This document shows, piece by piece, positions 1 through 7,794 of a stretch of DNA of 64,000 nt; position 1 is the stretch's first letter, and each line of letters opens with the position of its first letter. A program made the translations under genes and the position numbers. The stretch is taken from NCBI GenBank assembly GCA_021828865.1, contig JAJZCW010000001.1:19851-83850 (forward strand), written 5' to 3'. The stretch is from Bacillota bacterium (GTDB taxonomy: Bacteria > Bacillota > Bacilli > Alicyclobacillales > SLC66). Below the pieces are notes generated by a model, which saw nothing but the letters and a program-made list of their open reading frames with translations, did not search any database and was not told the DNA's origin.

Positions 1-983
1 AATGCCTTAATGGAAGTGGGATATTTTTCAACGAATACAGGTCGGTCAAATTGGGCAGCAAGTTCTGTTTCATGAGGTGCGCCAAAATCTTCTCCCCACT
101 CTATCTCATGCCCATTCTTTTTTAAAAATTGAATGGCCTCGTCGTAACTCATTCTAGGGAATGGTGCTTTAATAGATTCTAACTTGGAGATGTCACGCCC
201 CAAAGTGATCAATTCCATTTTGCAATGGGTTAGCACATGATTCACCACATGTTCAATGAGCGCTTCCTGGACCGCCATATTATCTTCATGGGTGACAAAT
301 GTCATCTCCGGTTCTATCATCCAAAATTCAATCAAATGGCGCCTTGTTTTGGATTTTTCAGCTCTAAATGCCGGCCCAAACGAATACACTTTCCCAAGCG
401 CCATCGCAGCTGCTTCCATGTATAACTGTCCGCTTTGCGTCAAGTATGCGTCTTGATCAAAGTATTTGGTGTTAAACAAATTCGTGGTGCCTTCACAAGA
501 AGATGGTGTAAGAATCGGTGGGTCAACCTGTGTGAATTCACGGGAATCAAGAAACGAACGTATCGCTTTAATGATCTCTGCCCTGATTTTCAAGATGGCT
601 CGTTGACGAGGTGCGCGTATCCAAAGGTGACGATGGTCCAATAAAAAATCCACCCCATGTTCTTTTGGGGTAATGGGGTATTCATGTGAAGGGTGGATCA
701 TTGCAATATGCTTAATAAGTAATTCGACGCCAGATGGTGCACGGTCGTCTTTTTTAACTTCACCAATTAAACGGATGGAACTTTCCTGAGTCAAGTGACC
801 AGCATTTTCAAACACTTCCGGGTCCACTTCTTCTTTAACCAGCACGCCCTGAACAAAACCGCTACCATCTCTGATTTGTAAAAATTGAATCTTACCAGAT
901 GAGCGTTTTTGGTGTAACCAGCCTTCCACTTCGACTTCCTGCCCTATGTACTCCTGTAAATGGCGAATTAAAACAGCTGACAA
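1..983 (-). CDS. asnS: Asparaginyl-tRNA synthetase, C-terminus cut by window edge
   Basis: Charges tRNA-Asn with asparagine in the cytoplasm (class II synthetase). About 327 codons are present; the last ~100 lie beyond the left edge. The N-terminal OB-fold anticodon-binding region (about residues 1-100) is followed by the catalytic core, with class II motif 2 readable as [21 protein letters not shown]-like residues (RAEKSKTRR, then EFWMIEPE), and by VFVEKYP near the edge, typical of AsnS. The start is a TTG at 981-983, preceded by GGAGGG seven bases upstream; no ATG fits. It follows the FtsH-like gene in the same direction, separated by a terminator, so it likely has its own promoter. In B. 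subtilis asnS lies at the same end of the dinG-ypmA-ypmB-aspB cluster; aspB is not present here. Confidence 0.95.
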   Translation of the reverse strand, partial: MSAVLIRHLQEYIGQEVEVEGWLHQKRSSGKIQFLQIRDGSGFVQGVLVKEEVDPEVFENAGHLTQESSIRLIGEVKKDDRAPSGVELLIKHIAMIHPSHEYPITPKEHGVDFLLDHRHLWIRAPRQRAILKIRAEIIKAIRSFLDSREFTQVDPPILTPSSCEGTTNLFNTKYFDQDAYLTQSGQLYMEAAAMALGKVYSFGPAFRAEKSKTRRHLIEFWMIEPEMTFVTHEDNMAVQEALIEHVVNHVLTHCKMELITLGRDISKLESIKAPFPRMSYDEAIQFLKKNGHEIEWGEDFGAPHETELAAQFDRPVFVEKYPTSIKA

Positions 984-1020
984 CTTAAATCCCTCCAGGA
1001 TGAATGACTTCCATCACGTA

Positions 1021-1066
1021 TTGTAAAAAAGACAAGCTTGCAATGCAAACATGGCACTGCAAGCTT
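1021..1066 (-). terminator. Rho-independent terminator after the FtsH-like gene
   Basis: A perfect 9-bp inverted repeat (AAGCTTGCA at 1034-1042 and TGCAAGCTT at 1058-1066) reads on the minus strand as a hairpin followed by GTC and six T residues. It lies 22 bases past the stop of the FtsH-like gene and separates it from asnS. Confidence 0.8.
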
Positions 1067-1087
1067 TAACGGGATCTATTGAAACTA

Positions 1088-2584
1088 TCAGGATATTTCC
1101 CGTTGCATTTCAAATTCATTTGCCTTTTGTGAAAGCCATGTGCGGAATGCTTGCCCATCAACAGTTTCGAAGTTGACAAGGTCTTTTGCAAAAGGTTCGA
1201 TCATTTCCTTGAATGGCATGAGCAGATCTCTCGTCTTGCCTTCTAGTTCTGATAAAATAAAACGAACTTCTTCATCAAGTATATTTTCTTGCAGATGATC
1301 TTCTGCTACAATCCCTATCCTGCTTAATCCGCATACCACTTCTGTCCTGGCAATGCGACTCGCTTGCAGAAAATCGTTTTGCGCCCCCGTTGAACGAGAG
1401 TGGAAAATCAATTCTTCAGATACCGCACCGCCGAGCGCTACGATAATCTGATGATCTAATTGATCTTTGGTATAAAGATAAGAATCAGCTTCAGGCACCT
1501 GTCTGACAAAGCCCAAGGCATTGCCACGCGGTGCAATGGTGATGTGGGATACCGAATGGGCGCGAAGCATTTCCGAGGCAACTGCGTGCCCCAGTTCGTG
1601 CACAGCTACTCGATATAACTCGTCATCCGTTGGCTTTCTACCGGTTTTTTCGCCCATGAGAACTTTATCTACCGCTTCTCTGAAAAATTCCTGCGTAATC
1701 TCGGTGGCATTCTGCCTGAGCGCTATAATAGCCGCTTCATTTGTCAGACTTTCCAACTGAGCACCGGAAAAGCCGAATGTTTCTTTCGCAATGGCATCCA
1801 AATCGACATTGGCTGCAAGCGGTTTGTTTTCACTTTGTATTTTTAGGATGTGAAGCCTTCCCTCACGATCCGGAAGTTCCACTCGGATTTGCCTGTCAAA
1901 TCTTCCGGGACGCAGCAATGCGCTGTCCAAAATGTCCGGGCGGTTGGTTGCTGCAATCACTAAAATAAAGGGGTTTTGCGTGGTTTGCATGCCATCCATT
2001 TCCGTCAACAATTGATTCAATGTTTGATCGTACTCCTGATGGCTGTGTGCTCCCCTTTTTCCTCCCACCACATCAATTTCGTCAACAAAAATAATCGCAC
2101 TATCTTTGCCTTCCTTCCTTGCCGATTGTCTGGCCTTCCGGAATAGTTCGCGAACCCTCTGTGCTCCAACACCTACATACATCTCCACAAATTCACTGCC
2201 GGAGGCCGACACAAACGATGAATCTGTATACGTTGCCGCTGCTTTTGCCATCATGGTCTTTCCTGTACCAGGCGGTCCTGTGAGTAGTATACCCTTGAGT
2301 GGGCGAATTCCTAAGCTACGTATCTTATCGCGATAGCGAAGGAAGTCAAGGGCCTCCATCAATTCGCGTTTTGCTGTGTCCTGGCCTCCAATATGATCAA
2401 AATTGACCGCGTGTTTTACCGCTGTCTCTTTAGAACCAGTTTGGATTAACTGCCGTTTGTCGACGAGCGTATATAAAATAAAACCCAACCCGACAAGGAC
2501 CAAAAGTGGCAATACGTTGAGACCCAATACTGCCAGAAAAATGACGATGGCGATCGATGCGCCAAGCAACCATTCCTTCATCAC
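1088..2584 (-). CDS. Short FtsH-type membrane AAA+ zinc protease
   Basis: Predicted ATP-dependent membrane metalloprotease. Two closely spaced membrane segments (about residues 5-22 and 24-41) have almost no loop between them, so the extracytoplasmic domain of normal FtsH is missing. The AAA domain has Walker A GPPGTGKT (103-110), pore motif MYVGVG, Walker B IIFVDEID (164-171) and the second region of homology ATNRPDILDSALLRPGRFD. The peptidase domain has HELGH (329-333) and the third zinc ligand in TGAQND (Asp404), so it should be active. At 498 aa it is much shorter than housekeeping FtsH (~600-650 aa) and is probably an extra paralogue. The GTG start at 2584 overlaps the stop of the upstream gene by one base (TAGTG), implying translational coupling. 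Confidence 0.85.
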   Translation of the reverse strand: MMKEWLLGASIAIVIFLAVLGLNVLPLLVLVGLGFILYTLVDKRQLIQTGSKETAVKHAVNFDHIGGQDTAKRELMEALDFLRYRDKIRSLGIRPLKGILLTGPPGTGKTMMAKAAATYTDSSFVSASGSEFVEMYVGVGAQRVRELFRKARQSARKEGKDSAIIFVDEIDVVGGKRGAHSHQEYDQTLNQLLTEMDGMQTTQNPFILVIAATNRPDILDSALLRPGRFDRQIRVELPDREGRLHILKIQSENKPLAANVDLDAIAKETFGFSGAQLESLTNEAAIIALRQNATEITQEFFREAVDKVLMGEKTGRKPTDDELYRVAVHELGHAVASEMLRAHSVSHITIAPRGNALGFVRQVPEADSYLYTKDQLDHQIIVALGGAVSEELIFHSRSTGAQNDFLQASRIARTEVVCGLSRIGIVAEDHLQENILDEEVRFILSELEGKTRDLLMPFKEMIEPFAKDLVNFETVDGQAFRTWLSQKANEFEMQREIS

Positions 2585-3105
2585 TAATTCACCCCCGCAC
2601 TTTTAATGGAATAGGGGACAATATCATAAAGATAGGCATTTTTTTGCACTAATTGAACAAAAATATCCTGACTATTCATGGATACTTTGCATTTAATATG
2701 ACGTGCCTGACATGCCTTTTCAAATTCGTTAATCATGCTGACATAGTTGCCATGTGCGATGCCTTGAAAAAGGATTGGCTGCATGGCTTCATAGGAATCT
2801 TTTAAAGCGATGGAGCGCTTGTCGCTGATGACGATAGGAACAGCGCTTCCCATGGAGTTGGCAATTACATTCTGAATCTGTGAATAAGTGGCCTGCAAAT
2901 CGCTGATTTTTCCCAGACTTACGATCACAGTGGGATTTTGGGCGACCGTCACTACTCGTGCACTGGTAACAGAGTGGATTTGCTTGAGTTCTGTTTGCAG
3001 AGGTTGGACCACTTCCATGTTGCGATATACTTGATAGCCACCAAACAGCAAAATAAAGGTTAAAATCAACCCGCTGATGGTAGGAAGAAGGCGAATTCTA
3101 GACAT
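2584..3105 (-). CDS. Membrane-anchored protein coupled to the FtsH-like protease
   Basis: Family not recognised. The 173-aa protein has one N-terminal membrane segment (about residues 8-24) and a ~145-residue extracytoplasmic part with a Q/I/V-rich region and two cysteines in CQARHIKC. It ends exactly where the FtsH-like protease begins (stop and start share one base), so the two are co-translated. Inference: because the protease lacks the usual FtsH extracytoplasmic domain, this protein may supply that module in trans or act as an adaptor. An upstream leader of ~105 bases (3106-3211) separates it from ypmB and contains no other gene. Confidence 0.65.
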   Translation of the reverse strand: MSRIRLLPTISGLILTFILLFGGYQVYRNMEVVQPLQTELKQIHSVTSARVVTVAQNPTVIVSLGKISDLQATYSQIQNVIANSMGSAVPIVISDKRSIALKDSYEAMQPILFQGIAHGNYVSMINEFEKACQARHIKCKVSMNSQDIFVQLVQKNAYLYDIVPYSIKSAGVN

Positions 3106-3211
3106 ACTGGTGTTCCTCCTCCCTTATCTCTGAAATTAAGTATACCATTTCTTAAAAGAGGAGTCAGTAAAAACAAACAACCAATATGAAACATGTTGAC
3201 CAAAATAAAAC

Positions 3212-3763
3212 TTAAAATTTTCCGCTCACCTGTGGACTAAGATTGACTGTTCGAGCAGTGGTAAACTCATATAAAATATGCCCGGTATGTAAGTCTAGAT
3301 AAGAAAATAGATAATCCCCGTTGGTTAATTTGGCTGTAATTTCCCATACGAATCTTAAATTATTAGAATGTTTAAGTGAAGCAGTTAACTTAAAAACACC
3401 TGGTTCTACACTGATGATTGCCTGAATCGATAGTTTGCCATGCTCCACTATTCTCTTAGCTTGACTTGCTGAAATGGTTTGATTCTTATATTCAGTAAAC
3501 AATTGATTGCCAGTTTGAAAGACAAACAACTGCCTGCCGATCGAATCAGTTCCTTCGACAGACCGCTCTAATTGGCCACCAGTGAAAACATCAACCTGTT
3601 CCACTTTGTCCATCGCTGTGCGATTGAGTGCACTGAGCGCCGCACTGGCGTTATTGGTGTCAAGTGAAGAAAGCAGAGGATACAACCAGACGACAAGTAA
3701 AATGACAGCGCAAATGATAATGACGAGGACACTCGATGTGACCCAAAAAATTCGTTTTTTCAT
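3212..3763 (-). CDS. ypmB: YpmB/TseB-like cell wall elongation protein
   Basis: A 183-aa bitopic membrane protein with a basic N-terminus and one membrane helix (about residues 5-29), then an extracytoplasmic domain of the TseB-like (DUF5590, PepSY-related) kind. B. subtilis YpmB/TseB interacts with penicillin-binding protein PBP2A and affects wall elongation; the same role is inferred here. The call rests on size, topology, the C-terminal YLDLHTGHILYEF pattern and the direct neighbour ypmA, the same pair as in B. subtilis. The ATG overlaps the ypmA stop codon by one base (TAATG), so the two are translationally coupled. Confidence 0.75.
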   Translation of the reverse strand: MKKRIFWVTSSVLVIIICAVILLVVWLYPLLSSLDTNNASAALSALNRTAMDKVEQVDVFTGGQLERSVEGTDSIGRQLFVFQTGNQLFTEYKNQTISASQAKRIVEHGKLSIQAIISVEPGVFKLTASLKHSNNLRFVWEITAKLTNGDYLFSYLDLHTGHILYEFTTARTVNLSPQVSGKF

Positions 3764-3933
3764 TAATTGGTCTTATAAAGCGTAATCGTATAAAGGCCTT
3801 CCTCGTGAGACTTGGAAAGGCCAAATACTATCTCTTTGTCTTTCAAATTGCGATTTAGAAAATCAACCAACAAGTACATATCTTCTGTCGCTTGCACATC
3901 AATGGTAGCCATCACTGCGAGTCCGTCATTCAT
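3763..3933 (-). CDS. ypmA: YpmA family small protein (DUF4264)
   Basis: A 56-aa protein matching the YpmA pattern: a core reading MYLLVDFLNRNLKDKEIVFG followed by LSKS and a C-terminal YTITLYKTN, close to the B. subtilis YpmA ending. Function is unknown in the family. The start is ATG at 3931-3933 with AGGAG about ten bases upstream. It sits immediately upstream of ypmB, as in B. subtilis, but here follows surE rather than dinG. A cytoplasmic protein is expected; there is no signal or membrane segment. Confidence 0.8.
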   Translation of the reverse strand: MNDGLAVMATIDVQATEDMYLLVDFLNRNLKDKEIVFGLSKSHEEGLYTITLYKTN

Positions 3934-3948
3934 CTTTAAAGGCTCCTG

Positions 3949-4704
3949 TCAATCTTCAAAATACCACATTTTAAGTGTAGCAAGGTGTAATGGATTTGTA
4001 AAATGGAACTGGATTGGTGTGACGCTAACGTAACCTTCGTTAACTGCCACTATATCCGTATCTGGGGCATTTTCCGTATCCACTAGTTCCCCTGCCTGCC
4101 AATAGTAGGCACGCCCTAATGGATCGATTCGTTTTTCATATAAATTGCGATAGGTCCTAACACCAGTTTGCGTTACTTTGATTCCTTTGATCTCAGTGAT
4201 CTTGCCCGGCGGTATATTCACGTTTAGGTAAGTCTGTTCAGGTATTTTTTTCTGCATCACCGTACGAATAATCGTCGACATGATTTCTACTGATGCAGAA
4301 AAATCATAAGGAGGCTTGGTAAGTGAACAGGCAATCGACTGCTTGCCTTGCAGTGCCGCTTCTGCAGCGGCGGACGCAGTTCCGGAATAAATGATGTCAG
4401 ATCCCAGATTTGCTCCGCTGTTAATGCCGCTGATGACGATATCCGGAGCCTCTTCGCACAATATGCCAAGCGCAATTTTCACACAATCAGCAGGTGTGCC
4501 ATTGACTTGGTATGCAGTGATCGAGTCCCCCCACTTTATGGGGTTGACATGCAATGGTTTATGCAAAGTGATGGAATGGCTAGTGGCGCTCTGTTGTCGT
4601 TCGGGGGCCACTACCGTTACCTCCGCTATCTGAGCGAGGTGCGTTGCCAACGCAAAAAGCCCCGGAGCATGAATGCCATCATCATTTGTCAATAAAATAC
4701 GCAC
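3949..4704 (-). CDS. surE: 5'/3'-nucleotidase SurE
   Basis: A 251-aa cytoplasmic metal-dependent nucleotidase acting on nucleoside 5'- and 3'-monophosphates. The signature TNDDGIHAPG (residues 6-15) carries the two metal-binding aspartates; VVAPERQQSATSHSIT and VSGINSGANLGSDIIYSGT are the other diagnostic blocks of the family. Full length. It lies 15 bases upstream of ypmA and is probably co-transcribed with ypmA-ypmB. With mtaD and mtnP next to it, it may help salvage nucleosides and methylthioadenosine, which is inference from context. Confidence 0.95.
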   Translation of the reverse strand: MRILLTNDDGIHAPGLFALATHLAQIAEVTVVAPERQQSATSHSITLHKPLHVNPIKWGDSITAYQVNGTPADCVKIALGILCEEAPDIVISGINSGANLGSDIIYSGTASAAAEAALQGKQSIACSLTKPPYDFSASVEIMSTIIRTVMQKKIPEQTYLNVNIPPGKITEIKGIKVTQTGVRTYRNLYEKRIDPLGRAYYWQAGELVDTENAPDTDIVAVNEGYVSVTPIQFHFTNPLHLATLKMWYFED

Positions 4705-4787
4705 GAGCAGAAACCCTTTCTTTACATTAATTTTTCACATGCATGTTGACGATATCGGTCAAAATACCGTCTGAGGGGGTGACCTCA

Positions 4788-4919
4788 ATGAATCAACAGA
4801 TGTCACAAAAGGAAATCGAGAATATCCCAGTAATCCCCATGTGGGTATTTGAAGAGACAAGCAGTAATCATTTGCAAAACTCAATGAATTATTATCGCTC
4901 GTCCTATCGCTTATTTTGA
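4788..4919 (+). CDS. Possible 43-aa protein overlapping the mtaD 3' end
   Basis: A 43-codon frame on the plus strand starting with ATG at 4788, preceded by a strong GAGGGGGTGA ribosome-binding site five to eight bases upstream. The product contains IPVIPMWVFEETSSN and a tyrosine/serine/arginine-rich tail. It is divergent from surE and its last 16 bases overlap the end of mtaD, which runs the other way. No family recognised. The strong binding site is the main support; conservation in relatives would be decisive. Confidence 0.45.
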   Translation: MNQQMSQKEIENIPVIPMWVFEETSSNHLQNSMNYYRSSYRLF

Positions 4920-6226
4920 CTTTCGTACCGATCTTTTATCGGCTGGAATTTTGCCCCATTACGGCTTGCAGCAGACAGTATTTTCTCTTTGTCGAGTGTA
5001 ACGTGCTCACGGTTTCGCAGCAGAGGGTTGCCAGCCACAAATACGTCAGTGACATCCCCACCATGAGAACTGTACACTGCATGCGACAACAGACTGTGTC
5101 GCGGATAATACCTTGGACCGGATATATCCACTAATTGAAAATCGGCTGGCGATCCTGGAGTGAGTTTCCCTAGTTCTGCATCCAAGAACAGCGTCTTTGC
5201 CCCCTGTTCGGTGACAAGACCAAGTGCCGTTTGCGCGTCAATGGCAGTAGCCTGCAAATTATGTCCTTTGTGGATCAGTGCCGCGAGTCGCATTTCGTCA
5301 AACATGTCGAGTTTATTATTGCTGGATGCTCCATCTGTTCCTATACCCACTTGAATTCCTGCATCTAACATGGCAATGAGCGGGGCGATCCCGCTCCCTA
5401 ATTTGAGGTTGCTGCCAGGATTATGCGCTACATGAACGCGATGCTTCTGCAATAAGTTGATATCCTCATCACTAATGTGAACACAATGGGCTGCCACTAC
5501 CGGAAAATGGAATACTCCCAGATCAGCCAGCCATTTTATCGGGGAAACGCCATATTGCTTATAGGAATCCTCGACTTCGCTTTTTGACTCAGAAACATGA
5601 ATTTGAATAGGTAACTGCAATTTATCTGCGACATTCATCACTTTTTTAAGGTAATCTGCTGAGCAGGTATAGGGTGCATGTGGAGCAAGATTGGTGTGGA
5701 CCCTTCCATTACCCGCCAGGTGATAATCTCGGATAAAGGCCTCACTTTCTGCAAGAGATTTGTCGCCTCCATCCCCCACTGCCACAAGTCCTCTGCCAAG
5801 CACCGCTCGCATGCCAGATTCGATGACCGCATCTGCCACCCGATCCATATGAAAATACATATCTGTAAAAGTGGTGGTGCCGGTTTCGATCATTTCCAAC
5901 ATGGCAAGTTGTGTGCCAAGGTAAATGTCATCGGGAGTTAAAAGATCTTCTGCTGGCCAGATCAGGTCACTTAGCCATGATTGAAGCGGCAAATCGTCAG
6001 CAAAACCTCTAAGCAGTGACATTGCTGCATGGCCATGTGTATTCACAAAACCCGGCAACAGCAAACGGTTCGTACCATCTATCACTTCATCAAAAAAAGC
6101 CGTATCGTGAGGGCATACCCCCCCCGACAATTCCTCAATCCGATCATCATTGGTGATTAGATAACCATTTAAGATATTACCGCCATGCTCGTTTAAAAAA
6201 GAAAGCGAATGAATCAGCCTGCGCAT
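4904..6226 (-). CDS. mtaD: 5-methylthioadenosine/S-adenosylhomocysteine deaminase
   Basis: A 440-aa amidohydrolase that deaminates methylthioadenosine or S-adenosylhomocysteine to the inosine form. Metal-binding residues are in NTHGHAAMSLLRG (HxH), VHVSES, AAHCVHIS and GTDGASSNNKLDMFDEM, all characteristic of the MtaD/TrzN group. The start ATG at 6226 has CAGGAG nine bases upstream. It follows mtnP by 18 bases in the same direction, so two routes for methylthioadenosine (deamination and phosphorolysis) are encoded together. Other amidohydrolase substrates cannot be excluded from sequence alone. Confidence 0.88.
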   Translation of the reverse strand: MRRLIHSLSFLNEHGGNILNGYLITNDDRIEELSGGVCPHDTAFFDEVIDGTNRLLLPGFVNTHGHAAMSLLRGFADDLPLQSWLSDLIWPAEDLLTPDDIYLGTQLAMLEMIETGTTTFTDMYFHMDRVADAVIESGMRAVLGRGLVAVGDGGDKSLAESEAFIRDYHLAGNGRVHTNLAPHAPYTCSADYLKKVMNVADKLQLPIQIHVSESKSEVEDSYKQYGVSPIKWLADLGVFHFPVVAAHCVHISDEDINLLQKHRVHVAHNPGSNLKLGSGIAPLIAMLDAGIQVGIGTDGASSNNKLDMFDEMRLAALIHKGHNLQATAIDAQTALGLVTEQGAKTLFLDAELGKLTPGSPADFQLVDISGPRYYPRHSLLSHAVYSSHGGDVTDVFVAGNPLLRNREHVTLDKEKILSAASRNGAKFQPIKDRYESQNKR

Positions 6227-6244
6227 TTGGTATGTCTCCTGTCC

Positions 6245-7027
6245 TTAAATCACTCCAATTGCCGATTGGCAATGGCATGTCTGTTCTGTACCTAGTGTGG
6301 CAATGGCCTCAAAAAAGAGCTTGCGAACCAGATGCACATTTTTCGCCATTTCATCTAACACTTCCTGGTGACTGAGTGGGCTTGCTGTCATCCCCGCGCT
6401 GAAATTGGTCACCATGGCCACGGTGGCATAGCACATTCCTCGCTCCTTGGCCAGCACAGTTTCCGGGACGCTGGTCATACCTACCACGTCTCCTCCCAAT
6501 CGTTCATACATGCGGATCTCTGCGGGAGTTTCAAAACGTGGACCTTCAGCGCACGCGTAGGTGCCGCCAAAAATCACCGGAATGTCTATATCTTTAGCCG
6601 TCTTTTGCAGGTGATGTCGTAAATCGACACAATAAGGATCTGTCATATCTACGTGTGCCACTCTTTCTCCATTTTCATAAAAAGTCGTGGGACGGCTTTT
6701 GGTAAAGTCGAGGAATTGGTCAATGATCACGAGTGATCCTGGAGGCATCGACACACGCATGCTTCCCACGGCTGCAGTGGTGAATATTTTTTTTACGCCT
6801 AGCTGATAAAGGGCTTGAATGTTCGCTTTGTAATTAATTTGATGTGGGGGGACATTGTGTGTTTTCCCATGTCGCGGCATAAAGGCAATCCGCTTGTCTT
6901 TATAAACTCCAACAGTCGCGTAAGCCGATCCGTAAGGGGTTTCGATGGCGATCTCTTCCGCTGATTCAAGCAACGCAGGATCATATACTCCTGTTCCGCC
7001 AATCACCGCAAATTCCGCATTTTGCAT
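6245..7027 (-). CDS. mtnP: S-methyl-5'-thioadenosine phosphorylase
   Basis: A 260-aa trimeric-type purine phosphorylase that cleaves methylthioadenosine with phosphate to adenine and methylthioribose-1-phosphate. Diagnostic blocks are VIGGTGVYDP at the N-terminus, the phosphate-binding RHGKTHNVPPHQINY, the purine site TYACAEGPRFETPAEIRMY, and VGMTSVPE followed by MVTNFSAG. Full length for the family. It lies between rex and mtaD on the same strand; the 70-base gap after rex carries no clear promoter, so read-through from rex is possible. Confidence 0.92.
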   Translation of the reverse strand: MQNAEFAVIGGTGVYDPALLESAEEIAIETPYGSAYATVGVYKDKRIAFMPRHGKTHNVPPHQINYKANIQALYQLGVKKIFTTAAVGSMRVSMPPGSLVIIDQFLDFTKSRPTTFYENGERVAHVDMTDPYCVDLRHHLQKTAKDIDIPVIFGGTYACAEGPRFETPAEIRMYERLGGDVVGMTSVPETVLAKERGMCYATVAMVTNFSAGMTASPLSHQEVLDEMAKNVHLVRKLFFEAIATLGTEQTCHCQSAIGVI

Positions 7028-7099
7028 TGATTTCTTCCTTTCAGTGTTCCCTTTGACAGGTAAAATTAGTGTGTCACGAAAATTGTACCATATGGTAAC

Positions 7100-7729
7100 T
7101 CATTCATCGATATAAAAAGCCAACGATTGCAATTCAGTGGTGAAATCTGTATTTCTCAGCACTACTTCTTTGGGGACGCGTAAGTTGATTGGCGCAAAAT
7201 TGAGGATGATTTTTACTCCCGCACTGATCAGTGAATCGCATACATCCTGAGCCGCAATAGCTGGTACCGCTATAATGCCCATTTGAATGTTCTTAGTTTG
7301 TACCATATTGGTCAATTCAGAAAAATTCTGAACTACCAGTGAACCTACTGTTAAACCAATTTTATTGGGGTCTGCATCAAATAATCCTGCAATTGATATT
7401 CTTTCACTTTGAAAACGTGCATAATTCGATAATGCAATTCCCAGATGGCCGGCGCCAATCAAGGCCACATTGATTTGCCTATCCAAGTTCAGGATCTGGC
7501 GAAGTTTTCGCTCCAGGTATTCTACCTCATACCCGACACCCTTTCTCCCAAATTCACCAAAATACGCGAGGTCTTTTCGAATCTGAGCAGGGTTCATGTC
7601 GAGTCGAACCCCCATGTCCTGCGAAGATATCGTGGTAATTCCCTGGACCTTCAGCAATTGCATTAACCGTAGATAAATGGGTAATCTACGGATAACAGAA
7701 TTTGAGATCTTTGGTTCTTTACCTAACAA
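7100..7729 (-). CDS. rex: Redox-sensing transcriptional repressor Rex
   Basis: A 209-aa DNA-binding repressor that senses the NADH/NAD+ ratio and controls fermentative and respiratory genes. An N-terminal winged helix (about residues 10-75, with RKDLAYFGEFGRKGVGYEV) is followed by a Rossmann domain with GAGHLGIALSNY and FDADPNKIG. The start is TTG at 7727-7729 with GGGGGGAG four to five bases upstream; no ATG fits. A promoter-like TATAAT lies ~40 bases upstream, between rex and dinG. No convincing Rex operator (TTGTGAA-N4-TTCACAA) was found in the intergenic regions of this window. Confidence 0.95.
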   Translation of the reverse strand: MLGKEPKISNSVIRRLPIYLRLMQLLKVQGITTISSQDMGVRLDMNPAQIRKDLAYFGEFGRKGVGYEVEYLERKLRQILNLDRQINVALIGAGHLGIALSNYARFQSERISIAGLFDADPNKIGLTVGSLVVQNFSELTNMVQTKNIQMGIIAVPAIAAQDVCDSLISAGVKIILNFAPINLRVPKEVVLRNTDFTTELQSLAFYIDE

Positions 7730-7765
7730 ATTGCTCCCCCCTGCACTAGTCTATCAGTTTATTTG

Positions 7766-7794
7766 ATTATACCTTTTTAATATGTCTGAAGTTT
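7766..7794 (-). promoter_or_regulatory. Probable sigma-A promoter of rex
   Basis: On the minus strand a perfect TATAAT (7766-7771) lies ~36 bases upstream of the rex TTG. The -35 position, 17 bases away, is weak (AAACTT). It overlaps the end of dinG. Confidence 0.45.

Noticed and set aside
984-1087. Possible T-box leader for asnS
   Set aside because: The ~100-base gap is filled by the preceding gene's terminator and shows no T-box consensus.
7086-7097. Perfect palindrome TACCATATGGTA just after the rex stop
   Set aside because: Too short and without spacing or T-run to support an operator or terminator; likely chance.
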